Part shown: piece by piece, positions 36,190 through 48,183 of the stretch
How the letters are laid out: each line of letters starts with the position of its first letter
Position numbering within the stretch: position 1 is the stretch's first letter
Assembly (NCBI GenBank): GCA_964019415.1
Contig: OZ025870.1
Location: 3,031,908-3,095,907, forward strand
Source of the DNA: Ianthella basta
Taxonomy: Eukaryota; Porifera; Demospongiae; Verongiida; Ianthellidae
Length of the DNA: 64,000 nucleotides
Direction: 5' to 3'
Position numbers and translations under genes: made by a program
Notes under the pieces: generated by a model
What the model was told of the DNA's origin: nothing
The model's input: the letters and a program-made list of their open reading frames with translations, nothing else
The model's database searches: none

Positions 36190-39100
36190 ATGGCACAGAG
36201 GATGATGTTGGGAGGAGTAGACACAGTATTGTGTCTTGTTCTCTTATTGGCTGGACCACATCATTGGTGCTGCTCAGCAGGTGAGAGGGGTTAGAGAGTG
36301 AAGGCTTATATCATACATTTAACCTTCTGTAGCTACTCACACAATGTCATTCATTATCAAACTTAGATAAAACCGTACATTATGAGATCTAGGAACACTG
36401 GCTGCAGTTCTCTGATAGAGCAGATTTTTTATACTTCATTCTTATATACAGTATTTGCCCCTTCTTTCTGTAGTATCTCCTGAGGTAGTGATTAATGGCT
36501 ACACACACAACAAGATACTCTCATCTGGGGAATCAGTTTCCTTAGGAATTCAACTCATCTTGGTCTGTCAGGTTGTTGGTCTGCCTTATGGAGTGCCAAT
36601 CAGCTACACCTGGATCTGTCCACAAAAAGCACTGCAGCAGGGTGGTATGGTCAAAAGATTTATAATGAACACACGTTTGCCATCAACATTACATCCACAC
36701 ATGATAGAGGAAAATACATATTATGTCAGGTGACAACTCTGTATTCAGCCAGGCAGGAAGTTAATGGCAGCTTCATAATCCATGTTTCTGGTATGTGCAG
36801 ATGTATCATGTTGTCCTGTAGGTAAAGACTTAAGAATGGAAGATGGTGCTTGAGTTGCATAATAATGGACTTTGCTTCATCTTGTATTTTTTCAGGTGGT
36901 CATGTAATCCACAGCTATGGGAGGCTTATACCTCATGAGTTCCCAATTACAAATCTGCAACAGTTGTCTGGTCCAGATAGGACTGGGAGAATTACTTGCA
37001 CTTTCAACAGTGGAATAACTTATTTTGCTGCCAATGGAGAAAGGATTGTAGTTGGTGGGGGAGTAACTCAGATTAAACATGGGACTACAGCAACACTGAA
37101 AGTGATTCTAACCAGTGCTAACAGTTTTCAAGATAGAGGGGTGTACTGTACCAACAGCTCCAACTCATCAAGTCGTATTTTCTTTTACCTCTTCCTCTCT
37201 GACATCAGTGAGTTCTTCTTAAATATTTAGCAATATACTGTACTGTAAAACTATTGACCACTTTAAATTTGGGGTACACTGAGATTATGTTTAGAATTTA
37301 TAATCTGCCCATGGTAGACAATCACTAAATAAGCTGCAGATTTTAGACTTAATATAGAGTGGTGTGAATGAATACATGCATTGTCCATATAATTGACATG
37401 GGGACCTCAAACGTGAATGACATTATCTATTATTGCTCATTCCTTTTATAGGGCTAATGGCCCCAGGGCTTACTGTCCGCACACCTACTGAGTCAGAAGT
37501 CAGCTATGAATTAATCAAACATGATTCAAACACAAATATTATAGTGGCTGGCTATGAGGTGTTACGCTTTGGAGTACCAATGATAGGAGAGTATATGAAC
37601 GCAGGTACAAGGGGAATGGCTACAGAAAAAATCAGCCCCACAGTACCAGGTGCTCAATACAAGATTTCAGCGTGGGCACTTGGCCGCATGGGTAGTAGTG
37701 CAACAGCAGCAGTGGAATATGTTACTGCTGTAGAGGCAAGTGAGTCAAATTGACTGCTAGCTGAATGCATGACAACAGGAGAATCAATTCAATCCACTCT
37801 ATAAGTATGCATCACAGATACCAATTCTTCCATAAAGGAACTGTAGTATATGCAAGTGCATGCATGCATTATTTTTGATGCCTTCCAGGGTGAATCTGTG
37901 GCTATTATGAATGTAGCAGTGTGGTTGCGCATGATTGTATCATTACAATAATCACATGCACCATGTATTGACTCTTACAGTATACCACATATTATGAGGT
38001 CTTATAATTATCTCTGACAGAGCCATCACCTCCAAGGCTTCCAACTACTACCAGGGCATTTGAGGATGGAATAGAACTGAACTGGCTACCTCCTATTAAA
38101 CCCAATGGAGAGGTGCACTATGTCATATACTACACACTAGAAAATGGCACAGAACAGTCAATTGACACAGGGAGCAATCTGAACCACTACAACTTGACAG
38201 GACTTGAGAGGAGCAGAGTGTACACCAACATTGCAGTCAGGCAGTCAACTCAACTGGGAGGTCAGACAGGAGTGCAGTAATAGCACGGTACAACCACACA
38301 CCACCCACAGGTAGGTAAGCTATATGCAAACATCACTATGCATAGTATTATATAGTGCAAGGCATTTCACTTATTAATAATGTGCTGCAATAATATTTCC
38401 TGAGCCAACTGTAGATCGATTTAAGATATATTGGTCACAATGTTCTTCATCATCTGCTGATTTCCAGGCTGAGTGATTTAGTCTTACCAGCTGACAGAGG
38501 CCATTTGTGCACATGATTACATGCAGATGTGACTGCTAAAAATACTAGCTCATTCAGTCACTTCAAACTAATTCAGACGTTTTGGTAGCACTGATGGTGT
38601 ATTTCAACCACCTACATTAGATTATCCGGGGCACAGTGATGGTCTATTTATCTGTCCCAAATAAACTACCACTGGTGGGTAGAAACCACCACTATTTTTA
38701 TAGTGATACAGCTGCCTTCATCAGTATTAGTAGTGCAGTCAGAGGTTTTGTGATAGTCCTGGCTAGTATTATTTGGTAGACGTACCATGACTCTATATAC
38801 CTACTGGCTGCCATACACTCAGGCCTTTGCTGCATGGTTGTATGCCTTTGCAGTTGACAGCTTACCATCATTATACATGTACAATAACACTGCAGCTGCA
38901 CAATACGCTGTAACATTACAGTTAATGGCATAATTATGTTTAAAAGCTGTTTCTCACCTGTAAACCTATATGCATATTCCATTTTGTTTGCACATCATGA
39001 CTGTTTTCATTAACTGCAGTACTCAGCAGCGATCAACCTGAAAATACAGGTGCGAACACTAGTGCATCTTCTCCCCCAGCCACCATTATAGCAGGATCAA

Positions 39101-39747
39101 TGACCTCTTTTCTGGTGGTGGTGCTCTTCCTTGCACTGGCTGGGGGAGTGGTGGCAGTGGTTGTGCTGGCAATGAGAAGGAAGAAGAGAAGCGAAGCAGA
39201 ATGTCCAGGTCCCCTGGCCACAGACAATGACAATAAGTCCCATAATGCAGAGACCAACGAGGAAGCATATTGTTATGCCACTACTAATAAACTTGCCTTC
39301 ACCAAACCAGCCTCTGCTACAGCTTCATTCAGTGCTCACATGACTGAAGATGATCAGTGTGATGTGAGTACAGAGGAGAAGGGTCCAGTTACAATGAACC
39401 CTGAAGAGTTGTACACTGTACCAAACAAAGTGAAGAGGGATAAAGCCGGGGATGATCTGGACAGCCAAGGCAGTATAAAGGAAGAGACAATTATTGCTGC
39501 CTCTTCAGATAATTTGTATGCCAAACCAGACAAGTCTAAGAAGAAGGGGCAGAGAGGCCAGGACATTGAGATGGAGGAACAGTGGGAGAACAGGAAGGAA
39601 GTGAAGTATGCTCCAATAGCACCCCTTCCATACAGGGAGCACAAAGAAGCACAAGAGGAGGGAGAAGACGATGAGGAGGTTGGATCTGGAGTTATTCCTC
39701 AGGAGAGGCAGTTTGATTATGCTGCACTGGACTGGGACAGGAGGTGA
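36190..39747 (+). CDS. Ig/FN3 single-pass receptor with tyrosine-motif tail
   Basis: Six exons: 36190-36280, 36474-36790, 36896-37207, 37452-37739, 38021-38310, 39020-39747. Exon 1 encodes a signal peptide (VLCLVLLLAGPHHWCCSA). Exons 2 and 3 are Ig-like (LVCQVVGLP with YTWICP, then THDRGKYILCQVT; ITCTF and DRGVYCTN). Exons 4 and 5 are FN3-like (ELNWLPPIKPNGEVHYVIYY). Exon 6 holds the transmembrane helix (SFLVVVLFLALAGGVVAVVV), a stop-transfer RRKKR and a tail of about 185 residues. Tyrosine motifs there are EELYTVP, DNLYAKP, KYAPIAP and FDYAALDW, likely SH2-type sites. Exons 2 and 5 are each one base short of phase (near the A-run at about 36625 and near 38245). This suggests either two consensus errors or a recent pseudogene. 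The ligand is unknown; a role in recognition or adhesion signalling is inferred. Confidence 0.78.
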
Positions 39748-40228
39748 CTAACAATTGTACAGGTTAATGAAAATCCCTATATCAATATAAGGAAAACACG
39801 AAGTGTGTACTTTTGTAGTGGTAACTGCAACACATGAGTGATACAAATGCATAATGCTGGCTTACCAGCACATCTTTGAAAGTTGTATGTAGATCTAAAC
39901 AAATATACGTTTGCATTATCACATGAAATATATTGATGGCACAATCAATTTAAGTTTAGAACTAAATTTCAAACTGTTAACTGTCACTGAAAATGATGGT
40001 TGCACAATTCCAGCCTAACAGTATGTAAGTACCACTAAAATGCAGAGTGAGCAAAACGTGGTGGTGGCAGGTAAGTGCATGGATGCTATTTCCATCTAGA
40101 CAACCTCCCCACTTATACTTTTGGTCATCACACAACTACTACACTTTGCTGTGGTAATTATTTTCCTCACAGCACCAATGCGTGACATGATTATGAATGT
40201 ACACATAATTGAATAGGCTGAAACAACA

Positions 40229-40266
<38 letters not shown>

Positions 40267-40899
40267 ATTTGCAGCTGTAAAGTATAGCTAGAGAGAGAAG
40301 CCCGTTTACAGCATTTTCCATTTGCAATGTATATGCACTTGCATATGTTACCATAAGAGCTAGCACACATAGCCACTTATCAGGTAAACATAGATGCGGG
40401 TCACCATTATGTACTGCATCCATTAGCATGTTAAGTTGCACAACATTATGAGGTAGTAGTCCATTTGCGTGTTAAGTACTTAAGGCCATAGTCAAGTGAC
40501 CTGTCCATGTACACATGCAAGTAGCAGTTTACAGAACAAAAAGGTGTGTGAACACAACAAGCCTTTAATGCACTTTGTATAACCTGCTAATGTGATATGG
40601 ACAGGTACAAGGCACATTAGGGATAACAAATGGAACTGATGTAGTGAATGAGTAGAAGAACTAGTATAATATTATTATACTACAATGCAAACTGGAATGC
40701 AGTAGTACACTACACATATGCAAGCTCATGAATTGTGTTACTATACTGCTGTGTGTGTATTTGTGTGCATATAGTAGAATGAGAATTTAATTTGAAGTAT
40801 GTGCACAGTTGTATGTTGCTCGACTGTATATAACCTTATGCACATATATAAGGTATAGTACTGCTCTAGCTGTGGTGTACGTCAGGCACGCAAGCAATT
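39748..40899. other. Intergenic with one compound microsatellite
   Basis: (CA)n(GA)n lies at about 40228-40266. Otherwise AT-rich with no recognised gene. Confidence 0.5.
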
Positions 40900-41130
40900 A
40901 CTGGTATGAGAACAGAATGGAGGGCATTTTGTGTACAGTAAGCTGATAGTGAAGAGACATGACAGCGGATGGAGCCCACTTACTTTGGAATGGTTGTAAC
41001 TTAAAGGTAGAACTAGCTGGCTACCTTACAACCATTCCACAGTAAGTGGGCTGTATCATGTCATACCTTTTCACTGTCAGTTTCCTGTACACAAATGCCC
41101 TTCATTCTGTTCTCATGACTGCCTCCTCAT
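40900..41130. repeat. Long palindrome (foldback) of the dispersed repeat family
   Basis: ATGAGAACAGAATG(G)AGGGCATT...AGCCCACTTACTTTGGAATG is mirrored by CATTCCACAGTAAGTGGGCT...AATGCCCTTCATTCTGTTCTCAT. The single-arm versions at 9550, 41700 and 42720 belong to the same family. Confidence 0.85.
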
Positions 41131-41399
41131 GCCATGTACTAAGTATACTATACTAGGGCATACATAGAAATGTAAGAAGCCTCGCTGGCGAATGCCCATA
41201 CACAGTGCAGTGAGAAGTTAAGAAGCTGACACATGAGAATATAGATGCAGTGCAAGTTTCAGTGCACTTTTAAATAGCCTTGTAATTCTAAAATGGTTAA
41301 CAGCCCTAATGAGTACATATATATATAGCTAGCCTAGCTAGTTGTAAGCTGGCCTGGCAAGTTAACATGTAGCATCCATGTGCATACTTGCTGTGGCTT

Positions 41400-43900
41400 G
41401 CGGTATAATGAAAACTCTTTTGACCTTAGCAGAGTGCTCCAGCGTGGCAGTGAGAGCTGTATAAGCAACCAAATAGTGAAATAACTTGCAAGCGTCAATT
41501 GCTGTGTGAACATGCATCTAGACAGCCCACAGTCATCCCCCTGGGCTCATTTGGCCTCAGTGTTGCACAAGCATTGCCCAAGTGGCATGGAAATACATAC
41601 AACATTGTGCAAGGGCCTGCATATGCCATTCAATTAAGACTGCATACATACTTGAGAAGCGTGCAATAATTATAGCTTACAACCACTCCAAAGTAAGTGG
41701 GCTCCATCCGCTGTACAAGCCTTTTCACTATCAGCTTACTGTACACAAAATCCCCTCCATTCTGTTCTCATACCTGTAAATTCCTCACATGCTTCACATA
41801 CGCCATAGCTAGAACAGTACTATATTATATTATATATAGCATTAGGTTATATAGAACAACATACAACTGTGCATAAAAATATACCTCCCAGTATATTCTC
41901 ATTCTACTATGCACACTAATAATTATAGTAATGTATATGTCATAGTCTAAGAATTGGCCATTTCATATGTAGTATAGTGTGTGTGGTATAATATGTGTGC
42001 AACTCATTATACTACATATTTTGGAACGTGACAGCGAAACTCATTAGACATGTGCAAGTATAAATCACCATGAACCTCTTCTCCAATTCAAACAAGCAAG
42101 CTGTTTGAACGAGGAGCAGGAGCATTGAAAGGTTTACAAGGACAGCTGCAGGTCAGTGTAGTGACTCTCCACCATGGCCTAAGTAATATTGATTATGCAA
42201 GCTACTATGGCTGTAACAACTGAAATGATGGCAGTATCACAACTGTAAGATTTGGAAGTTCCGGATTACAGTTAGTTATCTCAGTAAAGAGGCAACTGGC
42301 AATAACATGAACTGAAGATTACAATAAACTCTAGCTGGTACCCTTTTTATCCATAAGAGAAAACTATTATTTCTCTTTAGGGCATCCTTAATACACAAGA
42401 CTAGCAGAAGAATTAAAGCAGATTGGAAGAAGACACTCAGCCTGAGACAGTGTTCCAGTGTGGCAGTGAGAGCTGTATAAGCAGCCAAATGGCCAAATAA
42501 CTTGCACTCGTCAATTGCTGTGAGAACCTGCATCTAGACTGCCCACAATCATCCCACTGGGCTCAGTTTGGCCTCAGTTTTGTGCAAGCATTGCCCAAGT
42601 GGCATGGAAATACATTCATCATCATACCGTATGGTAGGATCTGCACATGCAGTACCCCTATGGCTGCATATATACCTGAGAAGCAATATAGCTACCTTGC
42701 AACCATTCCGAAGTAAGTGGGCTCCATCCGCTGTCATGCCTTTTTCACTATCAGCTTACTGTACACAAAATTCCCTCCATTCTCTTCTCATGCCTGTAAA
42801 TTGCTTGCATTCCTCACGTACACCATAGCTAGAACAGTATACTATACCTTACATATGTGCATTAAGTTATAATAGAAAAACTTACAACTGTGCATGTATA
42901 TAACACACAGTATTTTCTCATTCTACTGTATGCACACAAATACATTATACATAGTATATTTACAGCAGTATAGTAGCTTAATTCATGAGCTTGCATGCGT
43001 GTAGTGACTGCTGCATTCTAGTACTAGTTCTGCTGCTCATTCTGTAGCATGCAGAAGTCAGCAATGTACATGATTTGTGTATGTATGCACATGCACACTG
43101 GAGCACACATGTACACCTTCCTGAAGTCTACATGCATGCATGGTGTGCGTATAGGCAGCTGAATGTCCACTGTTTGAATGATGCCTGGGAGTATGTGCAA
43201 AGCAAAGTGTTTATTCATCTTGCAGCATGCAAGTCAAGATAGGAGCAATGGATAGTCCTTCATCTTGTTCCAGGGTGAAATTATTAACTCCCTAAATATT
43301 GTGTTCCTAGCTAGAAACCTACAGTACATTTGTACAGTTTGTATATGATACCATGAATATCAATGTTGACAGTATGAATATGATTATACATTCATTACTT
43401 GGGTTAACGGTGTTGATAAAAGTCTGTTAACTTACAACTCTGTTAAACTATGTTAAGTAAGCTGTTATTACAAGTTATCAAGATAATTTACAACTCTGGT
43501 AACTAAGGCAGCTGGTGCAGTGATTTATAATACATACATATAACACCACTGGGGCATCTCCTATTTTTTGTGGTATACTGTGTGTGCACTCACTGTACAT
43601 ATACACTCTAGGACATGAACTGCAACATAATCAAATTCATTGGGCATGCACAAGTATAAATTACAATGAACTGTTTCTAGAGCCCCACCCGAGCAAACTG
43701 TTTCAGGAAGGAGTAGGAGCAATTAAGGACTGATTTAAAGGACAAGCCAGGGAATGGCTCGCCCCCACGCCCAAAGTATTGACAGTGGCTATACCGAGCA
43801 AAATAACAGCAGTATAACACCTGTAAGCTTTGAAACTGAAGACAGCTAGTTGTCTCAGTAAAGTTGAATTGAATATTATATCCTTGTTCAATTGAATATT
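41400..43900. repeat. Tandem ~1-kb segmental duplication
   Basis: GTGGCAGTGAGAGCTGTATA, GCATTGCCCAAGTGGCATGG, AAGTAAGTGGGCTCCATCCG and later blocks occur at about 41450-41780 and again at 42455-42780 in the same order. The blocks that follow (GTGCAAGTATAAAT..., AGGAGCAT(A)TGAA) at 42050-42290 reappear at 43650-43870. No coding frame is supported. Confidence 0.8.
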
Positions 43901-43966
43901 ATCCATATCACTTCAGCTGTACCTCCTTGTCATGTATAATGAAGTGCATTCTTTCATAAACTGTAG

Positions 43967-44133
43967 AGCATCTGATAATGCGTGCAGACACTAGCAAATT
44001 AGAGACAAATGAAAAATATCAATGCTTACAACAGCTGGAAAATATAAGCACACGCTCAAACCTGCAAAGAACAATAGATGAGAGGGATGATCAGTTGAAA
44101 GGCATTGAACAGCTAATTGCTGTTAAACCTTAA
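43967..44133 (+). CDS. Coiled-coil terminal exon, hypothetical
   Basis: An acceptor (AACTGTAG) precedes an open frame reading HLIMRADTSKLETNEKYQCL, QQLENISTRSNLQRTIDE and RDDQLKGIEQLIAVKP, then a stop. The Glu/Gln/Leu pattern predicts coiled coil. The end resembles the minus-strand fragments at 16560-16742 and 57480-57660. The upstream exons are not identified, so this may be another repeat-borne fragment. Confidence 0.4.
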
Positions 44134-44571
44134 ACTTTCTTTGGCAGCGTATAAGCAGGGTTCCAGCCTGCCCTACAGCCCATGCAATCCCAAGTTTGTG
44201 TCTTTAAGATTCTCTGATTGTATTCTGTTTTGGCAAGAAAAGAATCCCCCTTCGTCAGCCAGCCTATAGCTACGTGCCCATAGATATATGGTGTGTGTCT
44301 ACTGCATTATGTGTGTGCATGTGTGTACTTGTGTATGTAGTGCATTGTGTACGACGTATATAGCCTGAATATCTGTGCATGCATGCAGGCATATGGTGAT
44401 GTGACCACTTGATTGGGCACTGTTCTGTTGAGATGTTCAACTTGTTTGGCCACTTTTACTAGGTGTAATGATATAATACTGTATAATAAATAATTATACT
44501 GTATATTATGTGAGTCCATGCAACAAAACTTATTATAATTCTTATTGCTACAATTCTATAATATTATATAG

Positions 44572-47538
44572 AATATGGAGACTGCCCCAGAACCATTGAC
44601 TACAGGCTGTGCTGTTAAAAAAGGTAATTTTATTACCATACTGTGCATGAAAACCTATTGACTAGATTATACATTGCAGACTTAGTACAACCATTGTATC
44701 TGATTGATAGATCCTGTTCAGTGACCTTAATTATCTGTGTCATTCATGCAACAGCTGAAGAAGATCTACAGAAGTACTGCTACATGGCTACTAACATCCA
44801 ACAGCTCTTCATTGGTCCTGGTGGAGGGACCTTTACTCTGGGAAGTGGAGATGCAACGCTAGTGTTTCCCAAAGGAGCTGTTAAGAAAAAGACTTCCATC
44901 CGCTATGCCATTATCCTTCACGGTCCATTTGTGTTCTCTGATGGGTGCAAGCCAGGCTCAGTGGTCGTGTATATCAACATGAATGAAGCCACCTTGATCA
45001 AGTCTGTCCAACTGCTACTTTCCCACTGGTGCATCAGGGAAGAGGATGATGGGGTCACTCTGAAGTTTGCACATGCTCCGCACACATTGGAAGCAGGGAA
45101 GCAGAAATACACTTTGAAAGTGTGGAGGAAGAGGCAGAATTTACTCTAAATAAGGGAGCCCTGACTATACGAGAGCCAAAGTGCTTATATTGAGTAAGAT
45201 CTGACAAAGCGACAAATGCTAGGTACAATGCTGTTACATTCACACGTTACATCCCCAAAGACGATATTCTGCTCTTCCGAATACAGCTAATTTGTGATTC
45301 AATTGAATGGAATCAGGTACGTATGATGACATACATATAGCTGTAGATTTGACAGTGATTACCTTAAGGCTACATATTGTAGCGGAAGTTAAAGTTAGTG
45401 TTTTAAAAGTGCAGGATTAGGTGGGTGCAAAATTAACTGACTTTCCAGCCTTTGCATTGCTAATTATTTTTGCCTGTACGAAAATTGCAAAAGTACAATT
45501 ATTCTTCTTTAGTGAAAGCAAATATTAGTGATTTTCACTACTCGAAGATTTGCTAAAACAAAGTACCCATTACAATCAATAGTCCTAAGATGTATGACAA
45601 TGGGTATGTACACAAGGTCTTCAATTTATTGCATGCAAAAGCTTTCCAGTTTCTGTGCATGCATACTTTTGACTGTATTTGTTTAGAGAATGACATATGC
45701 ACTGGGCAAAAAGGGTTGGCAGAAGAGCAATGATGTTGACTCTGTGCCTCGGTTTCGCTACGCTTCTGCTAAGATACACACAACACTAGCCACATTCCAG
45801 GGACCTGGCTGGGAAGCAGCAATTGAAGGGGTACACGAGGTTAGTGAGATTGCACTCCATTTGCAAAACACAGTGACAATATTCATAATAACTTTTGTAA
45901 CTGCCTATGCATTGACTGCCTGAATTAATTCCCTTATATGAAACATGTAGATTGAGGAAATGGAGTTTCTGCTGCCCTTGGAAAAGTCAAAATCTGAAAT
46001 TGATCAAGAAATCATCCACGGATATTTCCCTCCATGTTTTTGCTACAAGATCGTCTTTACTAGTCCAAAAAAGAAACGAGTTTGACCTGCCTCACTAAAA
46101 GTTGATCTGCAAGGTGCAAATGTGCAACTTACCTTTAGCTGCACATTCAAGGAGGACCCAAGTGAGAGTGAGTGTGTGTATATACCGCTATGTGAATGTG
46201 CACATATTTGTGCACACTGTTAGTATGTATAATTATAGCAATGTTTTGATGTTTATGCCTGATGGAATATAGTTAAATGCATCTTAACTACCCACTTTCT
46301 GCTAATCGTTCATCTGATGTTGCAATATCTATATAAAATTATATTAAATCAGATAGTGACTTTCTGCTACAGAGCAATGCTATGATTATACTGCTGCATG
46401 GGCACCATACATTGTAATTCTCTTTCAAACCTTTATTAGCAGTATACATTGTCTTGCACTGTTTACTTGTGTATGTATCACCTTTCATTATACCCCTACT
46501 TGTTGTACATATTAGCCTGTTCCCTCAGAGTCATGCATGCAATACAGGTACCATGCAAAGTTCATTCCTAACAGTAATACATAGGAATGATTGCAGCATG
46601 CATTCCTTTACTCATGTTGGCAAAGTCTTGTTTATCACAGAATACATGTTGCATTTATGTATTATAATGGTTTGCTCTATATCTCTCTTCACATGCAGAA
46701 TTGCCTATTTCTTTCCCTAAGGTACCATCCAGCTCACTACCAGCAGATATTCGCAATACTGCAGGTAGGAATATGTAGTTTGTTGTGTATACTCTACATT
46801 TCACATTCACATTATTATACTGATCATGAATGGTTTGGCGGTTGAGCAGTGGCTGCATGTGCTAACACAGTGTGAAGTTGTGGCTGTATAAATTCCCCTC
46901 ACTTACGTAAGATTATAGTTATGAGCTGTACACTGAAAGTGGCAATTAACTAAAAGCTTTAATGTAATTGTATTATATAAATTATATGATTGCATTGTGT
47001 CCCGGAAGATTTAGGTAAATATATGTGTCATTCAATTGCATGAATAAAGAAGTCCTTATGCATGCAGACATCTACTTTTAAATAAAATATTCTCAGTGCA
47101 TGCACACTAATACAGTTTGTCTTGCAGTGCACATGCACACACTAGCCGTACACTGCAGTATTCATTTAGTGTTAAAATCATTGAGCTAGGAGAAAAATTT
47201 CAATAGGAATCTCATATTGTTTGTTATAAAGTTGTGCCATGCACTATATTAATTGTCATCCAGATGTGATTAAAGCCCTGAATCACCAGCTGGATGCCCG
47301 CTGGCGGGAGTTTGGAACCACTCTATATATGGATCCTGCCATCATGGACATCATTGAACAGGATAATGTACATGTTGGACCCTGCATGTTGTCTTTGGTA
47401 GAAAAGTGGTTGCGCTGTGAACGTGGAACTGGCAGCCTTCCTCGCACCTGGATGACAGTGGTACAGGCAGTGAAGGATGTGGGGGAGGAAGGCCTGGCAG
47501 AGCAGTTGGCCATAACATATGGTGTGCAGCTGCAGTAA
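44572..47538 (+). pseudogene. ZU5 and death-domain gene, copy 2 (disabled)
   Basis: The exon order matches copy 1: 44572-44623, 44755 to about 45315, 45687-45839, 45951-46161, 46699-46764 and 47264-47538, with the same splice phases. The first exon (PVIQRKRGPNWK) is not found upstream. Three lesions are visible: a one-base loss after GKQKYTL near 45115, a TGA where the other copies encode Cys after CLY near 45193, and a TGA in place of the Arg of KRVRPA near 46085. The death-domain exon (DVIKALNHQLDARWREFG...) is intact and as conserved as in copy 1, so a shorter transcript using only the 3' exons cannot be excluded. Confidence 0.8.
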
Positions 47539-48183
47539 GCTTAACTCACACATTATGTGTAACTTGACTCACACAATTGCAATGCATAACAACTTTAAAC
47601 ACTGTGCATACATACACAGCAGAAGTTCCAGACTCTGTTCACAATGAATGATTAATATGTAAATTAAAATAATGTAGAAAATTATCATTCTACAACGATT
47701 TTGTTTAATTGCATATCACCACTTTATGCAGCCTTTGTATACAGTATTATTTAGGTAATGGCATTATTATGTGTGGTATGTGCAAAGTTAATTGGCTGTT
47801 TTGCCTATATAGCTTGCATGTCCAAGCTGCGTGCATGCTGTAGGCTTGTAACTGCACTATTACAATTGCGGAGTCCTGGCTGTCTGCAACTACACTGCCC
47901 TGGCGTCTAATTTCCTTAAGTACTTGTATAATAGAGTAGAATATTATATAAAAGAATTGTATTATAATGCTGAATAATTTGCCTTTAATACAAGATGAAA
48001 TGATTAAGTATTGCTCAGTATACAAGTGCGCACAACAGAAAGGGGTGCACAGTATACACATATACAGTCAGACACAAACAATAAATGATAAAGCTACTGT
48101 GTGCATGATAGAGTGAAGCTGCAGATAAGGGGAGTCACATAATAAGAGATTTGAATTTTTACACGGTACTAGTGGAGCTATAT
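47539..48183. other. Intergenic
   Basis: AT-rich, no feature recognised before the minisatellite. Confidence 0.5.
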
